A stretch of DNA of 64,000 nucleotides from Portulaca oleracea (Eukaryota > Streptophyta > Magnoliopsida > Caryophyllales > Portulacaceae): the NCBI GenBank assembly GCA_029582165.1, contig CM055892.1:1335347-1399346 (forward strand), read 5' to 3'. Position 1 is the first letter of the stretch. Each line of letters begins with the position of its first letter. Below, one piece after another: positions 35,519-45,368 of the stretch. Both the position numbers and the translations under genes were made by a program. Under the pieces are notes generated by a model. That model was not told where the DNA came from, did no database searches, and saw only the letters and a list, made by a program, of their open reading frames with translations.

Positions 35519-35830
35519 CATAGGCTAATACAATTCGTGCTCATATTTCTCATTCAGCTGCTGATTATCCTCATGTTGAAGTTCTCCAAGTTTGTGGTTT
35601 TCGATCTCATGATGAGTGCTCTCGCATTCATTCCTACTGGCAGTAGCATAATACAGATTGCACAAGTTCTTAGGCCGTTTTTACAGACCACAGTTTGGGA
35701 AATCGTAGTTTCTCTTGCTCAGTTGTATGATTTGCTGTTTTGGTTGATTGTGATGGCCCAATTGCTCTCTTGTCATGGACACTAGGGTTCCAGTTCAAGA
35801 ATGGACAACCTTCCATTTGTTCAACTCAAT
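35519..35830 (+). pseudogene. Callose synthase (glucan synthase-like) C-terminal fragment
   Basis: The frame reads HRLIQFVLIFLIQLLIILML, then VVFDLMMSALAFIPTG, IIQIAQVLRPFL and WEIVVSLAQLYDLLFWLIVMA. This matches the order of the last membrane segments of plant callose synthases, plasma-membrane enzymes that make beta-1,3-glucan. A stop (35783-35785) falls where the family continues, and further homology (a GFQ-type block) can be followed in a broken frame to about 35830. The catalytic domain is absent. A highly hydrophobic fragment, presumably captured by Helitron B. Subfamily assignment is not possible from this length. Confidence 0.7.
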
Positions 35831-35935
35831 TTTTAGTGCACAGGATTAGATTGACATGCTTTTAGCGAACTAAGCATTTTACTTGACTTGTTATACACTA
35901 TATGTAATCATCCGTGGAGCTTTCTTGTACATATC

Positions 35936-35953
35936 TGGACCATATATGGTCCA
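35936..35953. repeat. Perfect 18-bp palindrome near the Helitron B end
   Basis: TGGACCATATATGGTCCA, 25 bases before the terminal hairpin. Confidence 0.9.
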
Positions 35954-35978
35954 TGCAATATACTTTTACGATTGGAAG

Positions 35979-36007
35979 CCTGTGCAAGGCATGGGTACCA
36001 CCACTAG
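35979..36007 (+). terminator. Helitron B 3' hairpin (decayed) and CTAG end
   Basis: CCTGTGC, loop AAG, GCATGGG (35979-35995), then 12 bases ending CTAG (36004-36007). Compared with a perfect CCCGTGC/GCACGGG stem, each arm has one C-to-T change. Confidence 0.75.
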
Positions 36008-36645
36008 TCTAATATAAAAGGGAGAATTGCCTCCCTTTTTTTTGTTTGAGTTTTGCATGCTTGGTTGTTTAGTGCCAGCTGGAACCTTTTACTTGCCTCT
36101 TCACTTGCCACTTCCTGTATCTAATCCCTTGTCTATCTACAATTCATCAATTCTTCCATAAAAAAAATGCCCCTTCACTTCCATAGTTATTGATCTTCTT
36201 CTATAAACCCTTGGGCCTTGGTATAATTTTACCTTAAGTGATAATTAATTTGAAATGAAAGTAGTATACTAATAAATTTCAAAAAAAGGGTCGTACATTA
36301 TTAAGGATTAGAATAAACTTTATTTAATATATATACTTTTTAATAAATAATTTTTAACCTACTTTGAACAAATTTTACTAACTTTTTTTTAGTTGAATTG
36401 TTGATAATGTTAATATCGAATTTGGCCTGACTTTTATCCAACTCAAGCAAATTTTGACTTGATTTTTGTCTATCCTAAAAGCAAATTATGCTTTGTAGAA
36501 AGAACGTTTGTAAAACAATAGTTAATTTTCTGAATGGTTTAGGTACGAATACAAACTATGAAGGAAAGGGCTAAAAACATTGTCAAAATAAGGGATTATT
36601 TTTTAGAGATGTAAGATAAAGTTAGTTCAGGTTAGTTGGGAGATT

Positions 36646-37110
36646 CTACCATAGTTGAATTTTTTTTCAACTATGGTAGTTAAAATGTGTAATTACTCTA
36701 AAATATACCTTTAAGAAAATCAAAATTAATATATACTAATTAAAGAACTTGTTGCAATAAGTAATCATATTTGTTGAGAAATAATTTTTTACAAAAGTTA
36801 TTATTTGAAGGATATTCTACCAAAATTGATTTTTTTTCAACTATCATAGTTGAAAGTAAAGTTAATATTTGAAGGATAACCAAAATTGAATTTTTTTCAA
36901 CTATCATAGTTGAAAGTGTAAGTATTATTAATTCTACCATAAAAAAAAATAAAAATAAAATTTATTGATGAAAGTAACTTATTACAACAGTTAATCTGAT
37001 TTAGTGAGATATAAATCTTTTTAATATGTGTGATTTAATTTTATGAATTAATGGTTAATTATGAAATTTTCAACTACCATAAAAAAAATTCAAGTATGGT
37101 AGAATTTTCA
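36646..37110. repeat. Hairpin and palindrome family inside Helitron C
   Basis: A 14-bp stem CTACCATAGTTGAA / TTCAACTATGGTAG (36646-36679); two copies of the palindrome TTCAACTATCATAGTTGAA within a roughly 60-bp tandem duplication (36800-36862 and 36863-36920); and a further diverged pair at about 37066-37105. Confidence 0.85.
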
Positions 37111-37322
37111 AGGTTTGGGAAAAAAATAGGACCTAAGATTATATTGAAAACAAGCTTTAGGATATACATCTTTGATTCTATTGTAGTTTATTTAATGGGT
37201 AAAATAATTGCTATATTTTTTGAACTAAATCCATATAATTTTCCACGTTTAAAATAATTCATTACCTATTTTATGTATCTAATTTTTGCATACACTTAAA
37301 GAAGAGATAATCATGTTAAATA

Positions 37323-37351
37323 CCCGTCCATCCGACGGGCATTGTAACTAG
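37323..37351 (+). terminator. Helitron C 3' hairpin and CTAG end
   Basis: CCCGTC, loop CATCC, GACGGG (37323-37339), then 12 bases to CTAG. Confidence 0.85.
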
Positions 37352-37451
37352 TAATTAAAAATATAGATGGCAACAACACATAATCAAAGCGTTATTGGCA
37401 TTGAGGAAACAATTGCCAAAAGGAATCACAATAAGACAATGATGGTATTAT

Positions 37452-38905
37452 TGATACGCCGCAAGTGCACGGGTGTACGTGTAGCAAATATCAAGGTCGA
37501 TCCCACAGGGACTTTGCTAACTACACACCAAACTAGCTTCCTATGTGATTGCTAGATCGGTCGGGTTTTTGATTTAGATTAACTTTTTCTATTTCTAATC
37601 ACTAAGAAGGGCAAAACCAACAAATATTCACACAATTTACTTGGATTATCAATACGGGAAAAGCGTTCGGGGATAAAACCTAAGCAACTCTATGAATCAA
37701 ACAAGTGGATTGAACATGTATGTCACTAATTTGGTACATTTTAGGGTCGATAATCGCATAATGTATTCCGTAGCGAGCTTTTGGCAATGAAACGGATTGC
37801 TTAGTAAAATTGATCTATCGGACTCTTTATTGTGTCAATTTTATCTAAGTTAAATATCAAATTATCTAATGACCCCTAGTTACAAAGTCTTCTATCTCTA
37901 GTTCACTTCATAAACTAGTTTAATCCTAAGGGTTCCGATTATCGAATTTCTCCGTTCGGTACTTCATTCAACAATCTAATTCCATATTCATGATGGCCAG
38001 TCAAAAACAATGACAAACATAATCAAAGGTTAAATAAAATGCATTCAAACTAGATAAACAAACTTGTTCAATCCAACAAAACTTAATCCATAAGAGAAAC
38101 TAATAAGGGTTTATCCCCTAAACTTATGAAACTACTCACTACTCATGTTCGATTCACTAAGCATAACAAATTCTACTCTAGAAAGCATGGAAACTATAAG
38201 AAAGAGAAATAAACCGAGTTGGATTTCAATCCTTGCTTGAATGTCGATCCGCGGGGACTTTTGCTCCTCCACTTCTCTCCAATGCTTGAGAACCAATCTT
38301 CCAAAACTCAACCAATCTCTCTATCTTCACAATGGATGAATGTGGATGGAAATATGGATGAAAGGATGGATGAATATGATCATGAGGATGATGATGAGTA
38401 GTAGTCAATACCAGCAAAAACCACCGAATACATCAATTATATAGCATTAAGAGCAACCGAAACGCCATTTTTGCATTAAACAGGAGCAACACGGGTGATT
38501 CCAGGCCAACACGGACCGTGCTAGGGTCAACACGGGTCGTGTTGAACTGACACGGACCGTGTTGGTCACTGGAATCAAATTCTCGACTTTCTGGAGGCTG
38601 AAACGACCCGTGTTGGGTCTTTTCACACCCGTGTTGGTATCTGCCGGTATCCAATGTGTTCTTGGGCTTGAACTTGGGCCTTGGGGGTGGATTTATTCTT
38701 CAATTGTGATCCTCTTGGACTCCATACACTTGATTTTAAGCTTGATTTCTTCACTTAAACACCAATTTCCTACAAAATTGTACCAAACTCCAACCAAGCA
38801 TAAAATAGAGAATTCAAGTATAAAAAAATAATACATTCATATTAATAATTACTCAAATTAGCTCTAAATTACCTAAGATCACATATATATAAAATACACT
38901 TATCA
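37452..38905 (-). repeat. Athila-like 3' LTR (left copy)
   Basis: 1454 bp. Near its right end (about 38831-38886) it has about 50 bases absent from the other LTR. Palindromes of the ACACGGNCCGTGT type lie at about 38487-38640. Small identical ORFs in both LTRs (38219 and 50089) are by-products of the repeat. Confidence 0.95.
38487..38640. repeat. ACACGGACCGTGTT palindrome array in the Athila LTR
   Basis: About five imperfect palindromes such as AACACGGACCGTG, CAACACGGGTCGTGTTG and GACACGGACCGTGTTGG. The same array is in the other LTR (about 50357-50510), and a related set is in the internal region at about 43215-43365. Confidence 0.85.
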
Positions 38906-38914
38906 AATCCCCCC
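38906..38914 (-). promoter_or_regulatory. Polypurine tract next to the 3' LTR
   Basis: Minus strand GGGGGGATT abuts the LTR start, as expected for the plus-strand primer of reverse transcription. A second G7 tract in a similar context (GCATGGGGGGGATTACTTTG) is at 40727-40740, 1.8 kb inside the element. Confidence 0.75.
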
Positions 38915-40808
38915 ATGCTTACACCTTGCTTGTCCCTAAGCAAGGCTAATTCTCACAAACAAAAAGGAAAACAATGAAAAGAACGAAAATAGAAAATAAA
39001 TGGGACAAAATGACTCAAATCAAAAGGAAAAAGTTTCAAGGTAAAATTGAAATTTTATTTACAAATCTCCTCTGGAAAGCATTGATAAGACATTCAATTA
39101 ATCCAACTTAATCAAGCATAGCCCAAGTATGAACGAAAGTCTATCTACAAGAGAAAATGAAACCATAAAAAGAATTACAAAAACCATACCTATCAAGATC
39201 AAACTAATCACCCTCCTGATCACAAATGAAACAAGCAAGCACACAATAATGGATGACACTAGGAAATTGAGAGCAACCTCACTTTAGGAAATGTGGAAAC
39301 ACTCCTCTCATGTGTTTGAAAAGTAATATTCAATGAAGGTGCCTCAATACTCATCGCATAACAACACTCTACCATAAGCTTGCAAATAATCTCAATTCTC
39401 TACCGCTAAAATGCAAGGTACCAATGATAATCAAGAGGACTTTTAAAAGGGTTGTAATGGGGTTAAGGTTAAGGGCAAGGGGTGGAAATATATTTGGGAA
39501 GGTGGTGCTAAAAGCCAAAGCTTGGAGCATAAACCTCACCAAATTTACACAATTAAGAACTCTCACACCTTATATTCACAATAGAACACCCCAAAATCAA
39601 GTAGAAATTGCCTCAACTCAAGGAAAAATAAACTTGCACACTTGCTTTTTTTTTTTTTCATTTTTCATTCTTTTTTCTGATATTTTTTTTCTTCTTCTTT
39701 TTTTTTTTCAATTTCATTCCATAATCAAAGTTATATACACCAATGAGGCAAACTTCCTAACTCATCCCATATTAAGCTATAATTGGGAGCAATCTCATGA
39801 TATTCAACTTCACAACATCCCCAACAAAACCAAACGACAAAATACACCATAATCAACCCAACTTTCACACTCTAACACTCCAAGCAATGGCTTAAGGGTA
39901 AGAAACTATATATACGGCCATGGCTAATTATATAGGTAATCAAAAGAAAGAGTGATACAAGGTTAAAAGAGGGGTTAAAGGCGGATATTCACAAATAAAG
40001 GGTGGCTATTTGGCTTTGTAGCTGAAATATATACAAAAGAATGCCTCTATCACATTATCAATGCACAAGCAAAAATGCAGTTTCAAAGAGATACATCGCA
40101 AGTTCTAGAGAATGAAAGCTATGGATGAGTCACACATGGGAAATATGAGACTAATAAAAATGATTAGTCATCTTAAGGCTTTGTGGTCTCGCAGGTAAAA
40201 GCTCTCAAATAAACCTAGTTCAAACAGATGTGTATGTGCTAAACTCATTCCAAAAGATCTCAAAAGAGCAATCAATCTTCACTGTCAAAGTACAATTCTA
40301 AACTTTCTATGTTTTCACAACTCTTTTCAAAACTTTAATTCACAAAAGGGCTATACAAGACTAAATCAAATCAAAAGAAAACGTATCTAGCTTTAATTCA
40401 TCACCGGAGAATTTTATTCACTAAGCTTAACCTATCCTAATTTTTTTCTTCTTCTTTTTCTCTTTCAAAGTTTTTTAAATTATTTCAATGTTCTGATTTT
40501 TCTGTTTTTTTTTTTCAAAAATTAAAATCAAAAGTCAAATGAAAAACTAGAAAAGAAGGAACTAAAAACTAAGAAAAATAAACAAAATAAAATCTAATAT
40601 GATACTAACTAATGCAATTCTAAGTGGATGCAAAATATTTACAATCATAGCTAAAAATTAGAAAAATAAAAAATAAACAACAATAAAATCATATACACAA
40701 AGATGAGGACTCTAAATTTTCAAAGTAATCCCCCCCATGCTTGGACAAAGCATTGTCCTCAATGCATGAGTCAAGAAGAAACGAGCACGAGGGGTAAAAA
40801 CAAGTCAA
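38915..40808 (-). other. Non-coding 3' region of the Athila-like element
   Basis: AT-rich with poly-T/poly-A tracts (about 39646-39710 and 40440-40520). No recognisable gene. Bounded by the two polypurine tracts. Confidence 0.6.
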
Positions 40809-42154
40809 TCACTGCGGTGGTGGAGGAGGAGGTGGGTAGGGAAATTGGGGTGGGTAGTTCAACTGCCAATCGCGCATCGCTTGCATCATCTCAAACATGC
40901 GAGCTTGCTCGGCAGCTTGGGTGGCATTGGCTTGGTCAAGAAGGTCGAGCCTCTCAAAAAGCTGAGTTTGGTTTTGTAAAATTTGGTTTGAAGTGGTTCG
41001 AAAATAACCAAACTCATTTTCACAATAAGTTCGAAGAGAGGCATGGTCCGCACGCAAAGAATTAAAATTATCTTGGAAATCAAAAGCAGCGGCGGGACCT
41101 TCATCATCATCCCCACCACCCTCGTGATGAGGAGGCGAAGGAACTTGGGCTGGAATAGGGTTAGGTTGAGGAATGGGTGCGTTAGGAAGGAAAAGAATAT
41201 TCGGGAGCTCTTGTATAGTAAGGTTCGGATGAGGAAGCCTCATCATCTCATTGTTAGGATACACCCACCAGACTTCTTCCCCTCTTAACTTGCACATTTT
41301 CATGTCTCTAATAGCCCGACCATCTAAAGTCATTGGGCCCGCTACCCTATCTCGCTCGTGACGAGCCGGATCCCATCCAAAGTGCCTAGCCAAAATTGTG
41401 AGCAACCCACAAACAACAATATCACCTTTTGTATGAGATGTGATGCGGGCTAAATGCGTGGCAAAAAGAGCGGCGGGGTTAACCTCGGGTCGTGCATAAT
41501 ACATACCCCAAACCGTGTAAAATTCAGCTTGAGCCGCAACATTCATACTATCCCCCCGACCAAATAACCCACAAGCAAGGATGCGCTGCGTGTACCGGAA
41601 CACGGGGTTCCGTATGCGCGCACTTAGACCTACTCGGTGGTAGTCATTCCTAGTTGTGGTAAAGCGCCAAAATTCATTGGCGTTCCATTCGGCTAAAGGG
41701 GCACATCTCGTGGCGACATCGTGGATAATCGTAAACGAAGATCTCGCGATTGGGCGAGAGTCAATCGATGTTCCTCTTCATCTATACTAAAGGAAATCCT
41801 ACCCTCTTGTGTTCTAAGATTTACATCAAAGGTGCTAAGCACCTCTAGGGTAAGGTTCCGATAGGTGGGCTCTCTCATCCTAGCGAAATCTAACATCCCC
41901 TTCCGATTTAAAAGCCATTCTACATCATCTAGCATGCCAGTGGTTTGCAAAAACGGCTCATTCATGTAACGAGTAGGGATTATGTTTCGCTTAGACAAAG
42001 CAAGGTAACGCTCGAATTGAACACCTTCTAAATTAAAAGGGTTATTACCCCGCGTTTGCCGGGAGGACGAACCCGCTTTGCCCTTGCCTTTGTCTCCGTT
42101 GTCCCCTTTTCGCCTCTTTGATGCTTGCTCCTCACCACGCGAAGTCCTAACCAT
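40809..42154 (-). pseudogene. ATHILA ORF-1 / env-like gene, frameshifted
   Basis: Two open frames belong together. The first (42154-41693) starts MVRTSRGEEQASKRRKGD, is basic, then reads FERYLALSKRNIIPTRYMNE and WLLNRKGMLDFARMREPTY. The second (about 41720-40809) follows after a one-base shift near 41700-41715 and ends in a proline-rich tail (YPPPPPPPQ). The content matches the plant ATHILA ORF-1 family found downstream of pol in Athila elements, sometimes called env-like from its position. I see no signal peptide or clear membrane segment, so an envelope function is not supported by this sequence. Its role is unknown. Confidence 0.65.
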
Positions 42155-43785
42155 CTTTTATACAAAATGTACAAGCTAAAAAGTTAGTAAAATGCAAGGG
42201 TAACAAAAGAAAAACTAAGCAAAACCAAAAAAACTTAAACCTAAACTAATCCTAAACTAATATACATAAGACTCAAAGCAAACTAAACTCTAAGGTTTTA
42301 TATTTTGTTTTTTTTTTATATAATTTTTTTATTTTTTTAGTATTTTCAAGACCTTTAAACTCTTGAACACTACTAATGAAACTAAGGTAGACTACGCTAG
42401 GCACTTAACATATACATAGACACATACAAGAAATTGAGCTAGCTAGTTAATCCAACACTTCAATGTGTACAACATTTAGACAACACTAAAACACTTCAAA
42501 AGTAAAGACTAAACTAAAGTAAACTAACTTAAACTAAGTGAAGACCTTAACAACTAAAGTAAACTAAAGTTAGAAAACAAAAGCCAAAATAAACTAATGT
42601 AAACAACTAAATTAAGATAAGAAAATAACTAATTTATACTCTAAAACAGAAAATCAAAACTAAAAGAAGCAAAAAGTAACAAACTAAGAAAAAGAAAGAA
42701 AGAAAAACAAAGAAGCAACATTTAAACAAGAAAAGCACACTTCAAAAAGCTTGAAACATAACAATGGTGGACAACAATGAAGATTCACATAGTATACACA
42801 AAAATGAAAACTAAAAACGAAAATATAAAACGAAATTAAACTAAAGAAAGCAAAGAAATTAGAAAAACCAAACCTTTATACACTTGAAGGAGAAGAAAAA
42901 AATTACTTGAAGGAAGATGAAAATGGAGGGTTTTGGTTATGGAGGTGGAATGGGGTGAAAAAGATATGAAAGGAATGAGGATGTAATTGGTGGGATCTGA
43001 AAGAGGAAGGAAAGAGATGAAGAATGGAAGAAAAATGGAGTGATTTGGGTGAGATTTGAAGGAGATGGAGCAAAAAGAGTGATGGAGGAATAAGGTTATG
43101 GCTATGGAGGTTGAGGGAGATGGAAGAAGAAGAATGAGTGAGAGAAGGAGTAGGTTACACGAGTGAAATGGGGCCAAAACGGACGTGTAAAAAGAATTGG
43201 AAAAAACAGGGCATCAAAACGGGCGGAAAAACCCGTGTTGCTGAGAATCGGGGGTCAACACGGATCGTGTTGCTCCAACACGGTCCGTGTTGACCCATGT
43301 TCAATTTTTTTTCCTCTCTGGACAGCAACACGGATCGTGCCAGGTCCAGCACGACCCGTGTTGGCCCTGTTTTTCGCCTTCTTCGCCTAGGTTCGAAACC
43401 TCTTGGCACCTCTTTCCCTGTTTTTTTTTTCTCTTTTCTCATCACTCACTCACCCTCATCTTTTTCGTTTATTTCCTCCCTCTATTTCTCACCTCTTTTG
43501 TTTCTTGATTTTCCAAAATTTTCTTGTTTTCCTCTTCCTTTTTTTTTTCTTTTCAAATTTTCAGTTTTTTTTCTTTTCTAAAACTAATACCACAAAAAGA
43601 AAAATAAAATATAAACCTTAGAAAAATCCTAGAAAAAGAAGGAAAAATTTAGAGAAATCAAAATAAAAGGATGAAAAATAAGGAAAAATTATAGAAAATC
43701 CTAAAAAGTAAAAATAAAATCGAAAAAGCTTGGGTTGCCTCCCAAGAAGCGCTTGTTTATTGTCCTAAGCTAGACATAGTACCTC
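42155..43785 (-). other. Spacer between integrase and the env-like gene
   Basis: Non-coding. It has repeated AAACTAA-like text (42180-42720), the palindrome cluster at 43215-43365, and a short imperfect palindrome CTTGGGTTGCCTCCCAAG (43729-43746) just after the integrase stop, which I believe is common in this lineage. Confidence 0.55.
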
Positions 43786-44598
43786 TTAAACCACACCGGG
43801 GGTGGTTAGGGCGATGTTACCTCCTTGTTCTATAAATTGACCAACAAAATAGGGCTTGAGTCTTTGCCCATTGACCTTAAATGCGCCCTTTTGCTCATCC
43901 CAAACCTCCACCGCACCATGGGGAAAAACTTTCAACACCCGGAAAGGACCCGACCAACGGGACTTCAACTTACCCGGAAAAAGTTTTAACCTAGAGTTAA
44001 AGAGAAGAACCATATCTCCTTCGACAAACCTCTTCTTCATGATGTGCTTATCATGCCAATGCTTTGTTCTCTCCTTGTAAATCCGGGAGCTCTCATAAGC
44101 TTCCAATCTCAACTCATCCAATTCGTGAAGTTGCAACATTCTTCTTTCTCCCACCAACTTCTGATCAAAGTTAAGCGTTTGGATGGCCCAATATGCCTTG
44201 TGCTCCATCTCAACCGGCAAATGACATGACTTTCCGAAGACTAACCGGTATGGAGTAGTGCCCAAAGGTATCTTGAATGCGGTCCGGTAAGCCCATAATG
44301 CGTCATCAAGCTTGAGTGACCAATCCTTCCTCGATCTACTAACCGTCTTCTCCAAAATACTCTTCACCTCCCGGTTAGAAAGCTCAACTTGGCCACTAGT
44401 TTGAGGGTGATAAGGAGTAGCGACCTTATGTGTAACCCCATACTTAGCCAAAAGAGCATCTAAGGGCTTGTTGCAAAAGTGAGTGCCATTGTCACTTAAT
44501 AAAGCCCTTGGAGTTCCAAACCTTGTGAAAATATTCTTCTTGAGGAACTTGATCACCACCTTGGAGTCATTAGTAGGGGTAGCAACGGCCTCCACCAA
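43786..44598 (-). pseudogene. Athila-like integrase core and C-terminus
   Basis: Reads [16 protein letters not shown] (second catalytic Asp), [17 protein letters not shown] (catalytic Glu), then [20 protein letters not shown] and a C-terminal [16 protein letters not shown] / [12 protein letters not shown] block, ending LTTPGVV. Integrase would insert the element DNA. It is out of frame with the preceding integrase segment; the shift is near 44590. Otherwise this segment looks intact and has no chromodomain. Confidence 0.9.
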
Positions 44599-45368
44599 TT
44601 AGAAACATAATCTACCGCAACCAAGATGTAGAGATTATTATGGGAAGGGGGAAAGGGACCCATGAAGTCAATCCCCCACACATCAAATAGCTCCACTTCC
44701 AAAATACCGTTTTGAGGCATCTCGTTCCGCTTTGAAATACTCCCCGTCCTTTGGCACTTATCACATGAAAGTACAAAATTCCTTGTATCTTTGGATAGGG
44801 TTGGCCAATAGAATCCGGCTTGTAGTACCTTGGCTATGGTCTTGTCCGTACTAAAATGGCCGCCACATGTTGTTGAATGGCAATGGTGAAGCACACTACG
44901 CACCTCATCTTCCGGTAAGCACCTTCTATAAACCCCATCACCACATAGCTTGTAGAGGAGGGGCTCCTCCCACACGTATCTCTTCACATCCGAGAAGAAC
45001 TTCTTCCTTTGTTGGTATGACATATCCGGGGGCAAAGCACCACACACAATGTAGTTCACAAAATCCGCATACCAAGGAGTGACTTGATGGGCAAGAGCGA
45101 AGAGTTGCTCATGGGGGAAAGAGTCTTCGATCGGGAGATCATCATCACCATTAGGGGTCTCAAATTGCAACCTAGAAAGGTGGTCCGCCACAACATTTTG
45201 CAAACCGGGTTTGTCACGGATCTCAATATCGAACTCTTGGAGCAACAAAACCCATCGAATGAGACGGGGCTTCGAATCTGCCTTCGCCATGAGATGTCGA
45301 ATCGCTGCATGATCCGTGTAGACAATCATTCGAATTGATGAGATAGGAACGAAACTTGTCCAGAGCAA
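44553..45368 (-). pseudogene. Athila-like RNase H end and integrase zinc finger
   Basis: Carries the end of RNase H ([47 protein letters not shown]), then the HHCC zinc finger of integrase ([12 protein letters not shown] ... CDKCQRTG) and the first catalytic Asp ([10 protein letters not shown]). Separated from the upstream RT frame by a shift at about 45330-45350 and from the downstream integrase frame by another near 44590. Confidence 0.9.

Larger units (their letters stand above)
28022..36007 (+). mobile_element. Helitron B, about 8 kb, with captured gene pieces
   Basis: The 3' end is a decayed hairpin followed by CTAG (36004-36007). The 5' end is placed at 28022, CCTATATATAAAAGAGAG after an A, which fits the family start with the first T changed to C. 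An alternative is 27982, directly after Helitron A. Near the start it shares GTTTTGCA and GGTTGCTTGG words with A and C. No Rep/helicase. Inside, all recognised host pieces are on the plus strand: a POR fragment (33114-33960), a callose synthase piece (35519-35830) and other exon-like segments (28327-29830). Intact splice borders in the POR piece show capture of genomic DNA, not of a transcript. Confidence 0.7.
36008..37351 (+). mobile_element. Helitron C (non-autonomous)
   Basis: Starts TCTAATATAAAAGGGAG immediately after the CTAG of Helitron B and ends CTAG (37348-37351) before a T. A hairpin lies 8 bases before that CTAG. 1.3 kb, AT-rich, no Rep/helicase. It shares GTTTTGCA and TGCTTGGTTG with the starts of the other two. 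The interior has several small hairpins built on TTCAACTAT. Confidence 0.82.

Noticed and set aside
38219..38401. 60-codon frame repeated identically at 50089-50271, and 90-codon frame at 38559 repeated at 50429
   Set aside because: They lie in the two LTRs, so the duplication comes from the element. No protein-like features.
39424..39852. 142-codon plus-strand frame
   Set aside because: It runs through poly-T tracts in the non-coding end of the Athila-like element, antisense to it.
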